A program made the position numbers and the translations under genes. 10,241 nucleotides of DNA from Desulfobulbaceae bacterium. GTDB lineage: Bacteria > Desulfobacterota > Desulfobulbia > Desulfobulbales > Desulfobulbaceae. The notes beneath the pieces were generated by a model. The model searched no databases, had not been told where the DNA came from, and saw nothing but the letters and a program-made list of their open reading frames with translations. The stretch lies in NCBI GenBank assembly GCA_027011235.1, contig JALVAI010000147.1, positions 1 through 10,241 of the forward strand, written 5' to 3'. This document shows positions 6,991-10,241 of the stretch, piece after piece. The number at the start of each line of letters is the position of its first letter. The first letter of the stretch is position 1.

Positions 6991-7215
6991 GGCTTACTCC
7001 TGAATTCCTGTCATAAAAAAAACAAGAAAATTTCATGATGAAAAACTAGTTATTTTAACCGATTGTTTCGTTATATTACAAATGAGACATAATTGTTGCA
7101 TGTCCTGTAGGGGCGAATTTATTCGCCTGAGGAAAGTATCATTTTATCTGGAATGGTTTCCCCAAGGCGACTGAAGTCGCCCCTACAACAAACTTGGGTT
7201 GCGAGTAAAACCCGT
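6991..7215 (+). repeat. Long direct repeat, copy 2 (upstream of the phosphate operon)
   Basis: The second copy of the repeat at 4712-4948, same orientation, about 2.26 kb away measured between cores. It fills nearly the whole gap between the fusion phosphatase gene and the PhoU-like gene, ending about 15 bases before the latter's AGGAGG. It therefore occupies the operon's promoter region. On the minus strand TATAAC (7075-7070) could serve as a -10 element, but no convincing -35 accompanies it and the element is not kept in copy 1. A CTGTCATAAAA string (7008-7018) resembles one half of a Pho box. Confidence 0.9.
7106..7187 (+). repeat. Palindromic core element, copy 2 (MITE/REP-like)
   Basis: The 82-bp core is bounded by perfect inverted repeats TGTAGGGGCGA (7106-7116) and TCGCCCCTACA (7177-7187). 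It has two internal perfect 7-bp hairpins, GGCGAAT/ATTCGCC and GGCGACT/AGTCGCC. It is almost identical to the core at 4843-4923, differing at a few positions in the spacer. Sequence outside the core is also shared, so the two copies arose by duplication of a larger block or as one larger element. Confidence 0.8.
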
Positions 7216-7251
7216 CTTGGCCGTTTGATTATTTTTTCCATCACTCACTAC

Positions 7252-9339
7252 CTACTCAACTTGACGCATTTTACCAATAATATTTACAAGTGGTTCCGCC
7301 GGATAGGAAAGCGGCATGATCCGGTTGTTGATTTCAACCAGTAATGCCGGGCCTTCCGGCCGGCCGCTGTACAGAATAAAATGATTTTTTATTTCCCCGG
7401 CATCGATCCAGATGGAACCGGTTTTGTCAAGGGGCGTGTGACCGACGATAAACGGCGTGCCTTTGGGCAGTTTGAGGTTTTTCCGGAACCGTTTGACATC
7501 CGCCTTGCCGTAACCGGCAAAATAGTTGGAACGTTTCAGGCGGCTGCTGATCAACTCCTTGGCAAGATCGGGATGGGCGCGCAGGTTGATGATCTCCTTG
7601 CGGCGTGTTTTTCTTGACGGCGGCCCTGCGTGACAGGCCAGAAAACGATCGGATTTGATCACCGTGGGGAGCAGGTCGTAAAATCTTTCCATCTGTTGTA
7701 CATATTCCTTGCCCCGCAGTTCCAAAAGACGCTTCTTGAACAGGCTGGATTGGCAGATACCGTTTTTACATATATCGGCACCAAAGGTATCATGGTTGCC
7801 GCGCAGGTAAAAGACATTGCCCGGAAAGAGTTGTTTTAATCGCAGGATCAGGTCCATCATCAGGGCGGAACTGTCCATTTCCTGCATTTGGCCTGGTATT
7901 TCGGAATGGACCGCATCTCCGAGAATGATCAGGCAGGCGGACTCGCTCTCGATTCCTTCAAGAAATTTGTTTTCAGACAGTATCTTCAGAAGATTGTTGA
8001 CCTGGGCGTGCAGGTCGCCGACAAAAATTGGTATCTTTTCCGGCGGCAGCTCGATCAGGCCGCCGGGCAGACCCGATTTATCAAGGGGACGGTAGGCCTC
8101 GTGTTCCAGGATTTCATTGACGGACACAAGGGTTGCCAGGGCACGATCCGGGGGGTAAAGCTCCATTGGACCGCCGTAGATTTTCTTTAGCTCCACCAGG
8201 GCTGCGTAGCGGCGGGCCTCTATGCGGCTTTTCCTGTCCGAATCCTCAAAACGGATCACCTCGACCCTTCGCTGGTCGTCCAGGGGGGTGATGATCAGGT
8301 CGCCCCGCTCATTGCTGATACTGACATGCCGTTTGCCGACACTCTTGTCAAAATTGAAAATGGTTTTGTATTTTCTGTTGGCGCGGCCGATCATGACCGT
8401 TTCCCCGACCCGCAGGCGGGCAAAGGCGCAGAGATGTGAACCAAAGGTGGAGGGATCGGTGATCAGCCAGTTCTTGCGCAGGTCTTTTTTGCGGCTGCCA
8501 AGGGGGATTTCCGGGTAAAATCGAAGCACCTGCCTGCCAAGCCGTAATTCCAGGGGCTTGCCGTCATAGGCTATCCTGCTCTCTTTGGTGATCGGCTGCC
8601 ACTCGTCGCTGAGGGTGAACCAGTTGATGGGCAGTTTCCTGAGCAGCAGCCATTTCCAGCCGTCAATGGTGGTCAGGCTCGGCCGGGGCACCGGTTCTTC
8701 ACTGAGCCAGCCCGGTATGGAGATGTCCTCTTTTTCGGCGATGTACATGGGCGGCTTGTCCAGGCTTTTTCTGATATACACCTGCATCTTTTGCCGGTGC
8801 AGATACAGGACCACCTGCCGATACACGGCCAGCTGGGCCTCGACCATCTCCATGCTCAGGTTCTCATCAACCGGGAAGTAGCCTTCATTGGCGCGCGTCC
8901 GTCTCCTTTTGTAGATGGTCTTGGCCGAGGGCAGCAGAAATTCAAAGACATAGCGGTGTCGCCAGTCGGTCTGAAAGATGTTATGGCTCACCGGCGGTAT
9001 CTGAATTCTTTCCAGCTCGAGTACCGGCGGTTCCGGGGCCTCAAGCCACTCCCGGTCAAAAACGGTCAGGGCCTCGGAAAAACCGGCAAAGGGCAGGCCG
9101 AGATGGACCTCCCGCGGGCGGTAGGTGAGGGCCCGGTCCTTCCACCAGCCCCGGCGGGTGAGATCAAGATACCCCTCATTGGGCCATCCGTGAATCTTAT
9201 TGATATAATAGGTTTTCCCGGCCCCGGGCGGGCCAGTGACAACCAGCTGGACAAAGGTGAGTCCGGCTGGCAGCTGTACGCCTCGCACCTCCTGCAAAGC
9301 GGGGATGGGTTTTAGTTTTTTCTTTAACGGATCAGCCAT
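7252..9339 (-). CDS. Fusion protein: P-loop NTPase, FHA-like segment, PPP-type metallophosphatase
   Basis: A 695-residue soluble protein in three parts. Residues 30-200 hold a Walker A loop, GPPGAGKT (36-43), and a later basic stretch (KRRRTRANEG, 144-153) that could be a kinase-like lid. Residues about 265-365 resemble an FHA domain, with IGR (317-319) and KRHVSI (336-341); the usual Ser of the S-x-x-H motif is Gly335 and the Asn-Gly turn is not evident. Residues 437-640 are a binuclear metallophosphatase: GDLHA (441-445), GDAVHSE (474-480), RGNHD (513-517), His570 in ACHAGPP and His634 in VGHTP supply all expected metal ligands. In the second motif H-S-E replaces the D-R-G usual in PPP phosphatases, removing the phosphate-binding Arg. 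No Shine-Dalgarno precedes the ATG at 9339, so the start is uncertain. The gene follows the cyclase stop by 38 bases. The substrate is unknown; a role in signalling or in nucleic-acid or small-molecule dephosphorylation is possible. Confidence 0.8.
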   Translation of the reverse strand: MADPLKKKLKPIPALQEVRGVQLPAGLTFVQLVVTGPPGAGKTYYINKIHGWPNEGYLDLTRRGWWKDRALTYRPREVHLGLPFAGFSEALTVFDREWLEAPEPPVLELERIQIPPVSHNIFQTDWRHRYVFEFLLPSAKTIYKRRRTRANEGYFPVDENLSMEMVEAQLAVYRQVVLYLHRQKMQVYIRKSLDKPPMYIAEKEDISIPGWLSEEPVPRPSLTTIDGWKWLLLRKLPINWFTLSDEWQPITKESRIAYDGKPLELRLGRQVLRFYPEIPLGSRKKDLRKNWLITDPSTFGSHLCAFARLRVGETVMIGRANRKYKTIFNFDKSVGKRHVSISNERGDLIITPLDDQRRVEVIRFEDSDRKSRIEARRYAALVELKKIYGGPMELYPPDRALATLVSVNEILEHEAYRPLDKSGLPGGLIELPPEKIPIFVGDLHAQVNNLLKILSENKFLEGIESESACLIILGDAVHSEIPGQMQEMDSSALMMDLILRLKQLFPGNVFYLRGNHDTFGADICKNGICQSSLFKKRLLELRGKEYVQQMERFYDLLPTVIKSDRFLACHAGPPSRKTRRKEIINLRAHPDLAKELISSRLKRSNYFAGYGKADVKRFRKNLKLPKGTPFIVGHTPLDKTGSIWIDAGEIKNHFILYSGRPEGPALLVEINNRIMPLSYPAEPLVNIIGKMRQVE

Positions 9340-9377
9340 GGGGTTTTGGGATCAATTGGCAGGTGACTGGTTGGACC

Positions 9378-10241
9378 TCAATTCGGGCTGAAATATTTTT
9401 TCGCCCGTCCCAGGGCGATCAGCGGAAAATAATGACGGTACATATTATAGTTCAGCATGAAGCCTCGCGCAAGTTCAGCGCCCTGGCTGTACTGATCGCC
9501 GTCCTTTGCAAGGTTGATTCTCTCTCCAACCCCGTAACCGGGAAAGCCGGTGCCGGTGTACCAGGGTTCATCCCAGGTGCCGTCCTGCCTCTGGCTGTTG
9601 CAGAGAAAATCCACGCCTCGGCTAATAGTGTGGTCAAAATCAGGGCAGGAAGCGGCAATCAGGGCCATGATCGCCCAGCCGGTCTGGGACGGAGTTGACG
9701 GGCCCCGGCCGCGCAGGTTGTCATCCATGTAGGAGCCGCAGCTCTCTCCCCAGCCGCCGTCTTCATTCTGGTGGTTAGCCAGCCAGCGGGCCGCCCGCTG
9801 GACATGGTCCGCCTGCATATCCTCGCCAACCGCCTCCAGGGCCGGAAGCACCGCTGCCGTGCCATAGATGTAATTGACCCCCCAGCGTCCGAACCAGGAG
9901 CCGTCCTCTTCCTGTTCACTGCGCATGTAGCGGCAGGCCCTGGCCACGGCCGGAGAGGAAAGATCGTGGCCGTAAAGTCCCAGGGCCTCAACCACATGGG
10001 CGGTGACATCGACACTGGGCGGGTCCAGCAGCTCGCCAAAGTCGGCAAAGGGGATAAGAGTAAGAATTTTACTTGTATTATCGCGGTCAAAGGCGGCCCA
10101 GCCCCCATTTGGATTCTGCATGGCCAGCATCCAGGCCACGGCCCGGTCAACAGCGGCCCGCATCTGGTGTTGCAGGTCGGTTTTCTTTATCAGGGGCAGC
10201 AGCCGCAGCAGGACAATGACCGCCACCGCCGTATCATCCAC
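9378..10241 (-). CDS. shc: Squalene-hopene cyclase, C-terminal part
   Basis: The frame runs off the right window edge; 287 codons are visible of a protein usually near 650-700 residues. The first visible residues are VDDTAV, part of the DVDDTA motif whose Asp protonates squalene to start cyclisation into hopene, so the catalytic Asp is present and the leading D lies outside the window. QW repeats follow: NPNGGWAAF, QEEDGSWFGRWGVNYIYGT, QNEDGGWGES and QRQDGTWDEPWYTGTGFPGYG. Also present are STPSQTGWAIMALIA, DPPSVDVTAHV and the C-terminal NYNMYRHYFPLIALGR. The insertion between the last QW motif and the C-terminus fits the longer proteobacterial-type enzymes. The product acts as a monotopic membrane enzyme in hopanoid synthesis. 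No internal stop or frameshift is seen. Confidence 0.95.
   Translation of the reverse strand: MDDTAVAVIVLLRLLPLIKKTDLQHQMRAAVDRAVAWMLAMQNPNGGWAAFDRDNTSKILTLIPFADFGELLDPPSVDVTAHVVEALGLYGHDLSSPAVARACRYMRSEQEEDGSWFGRWGVNYIYGTAAVLPALEAVGEDMQADHVQRAARWLANHQNEDGGWGESCGSYMDDNLRGRGPSTPSQTGWAIMALIAASCPDFDHTISRGVDFLCNSQRQDGTWDEPWYTGTGFPGYGVGERINLAKDGDQYSQGAELARGFMLNYNMYRHYFPLIALGRAKKYFSPN

Noticed and set aside
6997..7029. Complete Pho box upstream of the phosphate operon
   Set aside because: Only one half-site matches; the positions 11 bases to either side do not resemble CTGTCAT.
4712..7215. Composite transposon carrying the phosphate operon
   Set aside because: The flanking repeats encode no transposase and show no target-site duplication, so the direct-repeat arrangement alone does not support it.
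7381..9315. Plus-strand open frames opposite the fusion phosphatase
   Set aside because: They have shadow composition with many Arg, Ser and Pro codons from the reverse strand and no recognisable motifs.

Overview
The window reads as ordinary chromosomal sequence of a Gram-negative bacterium that is moderately GC-rich and densely coded. A squalene-hopene cyclase, a transmembrane chemoreceptor, a PiT phosphate transporter paired with a PhoU-like protein, and an AmgK-like kinase next to Der together fit a member of the former Deltaproteobacteria (Desulfobacterota). That placement is an inference from gene content and sequence style and is not proven. No tRNA, rRNA, CRISPR array, transposase or phage gene was seen.

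Layout, left to right. (1) Plus strand, 3-485: the C-terminal part of an aminoglycoside-phosphotransferase-fold sugar kinase, cut by the window edge. Its stop codon overlaps the start of the ribosome-assembly GTPase gene der (472-1827). (2) 1828-2139: non-coding, with a degenerate 94-bp tandem repeat. (3) Minus strand, 2140-2442: a 100-residue protein I do not recognise. (4) 2443-2986: a long intergenic stretch with divergent candidate promoters and several small hairpins ahead of a methyl-accepting chemotaxis protein (plus strand, 2987-4627), which ends at a strong bidirectional terminator (4670-4705). (5) Minus strand, 6960-4988: a two-gene operon of a DUF47/PhoU-like protein followed by a PiT transporter. 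It is flanked on both sides by same-orientation copies of a repeat of about 230 bp carrying a palindromic 81/82-bp core. (6) Minus strand, 9339-7252: a 695-residue fusion protein with an N-terminal P-loop NTPase, a middle FHA-like segment and a C-terminal PPP-type metallophosphatase. (7) Minus strand, 10241-9378: the C-terminal part of squalene-hopene cyclase, cut by the right window edge. The fusion gene starts 38 bases after its stop, so the two may be co-transcribed.

Working together: the PhoU-like/PiT pair forms a low-affinity phosphate uptake unit. The kinase at the left edge probably belongs to cell-wall sugar recycling, Der to 50S ribosome maturation, and the cyclase to hopanoid membrane lipids. 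The items most worth a second look are the P-loop/FHA/phosphatase fusion with altered active-site and phosphopeptide-binding motifs, and the direct repeats that bracket the phosphate operon.
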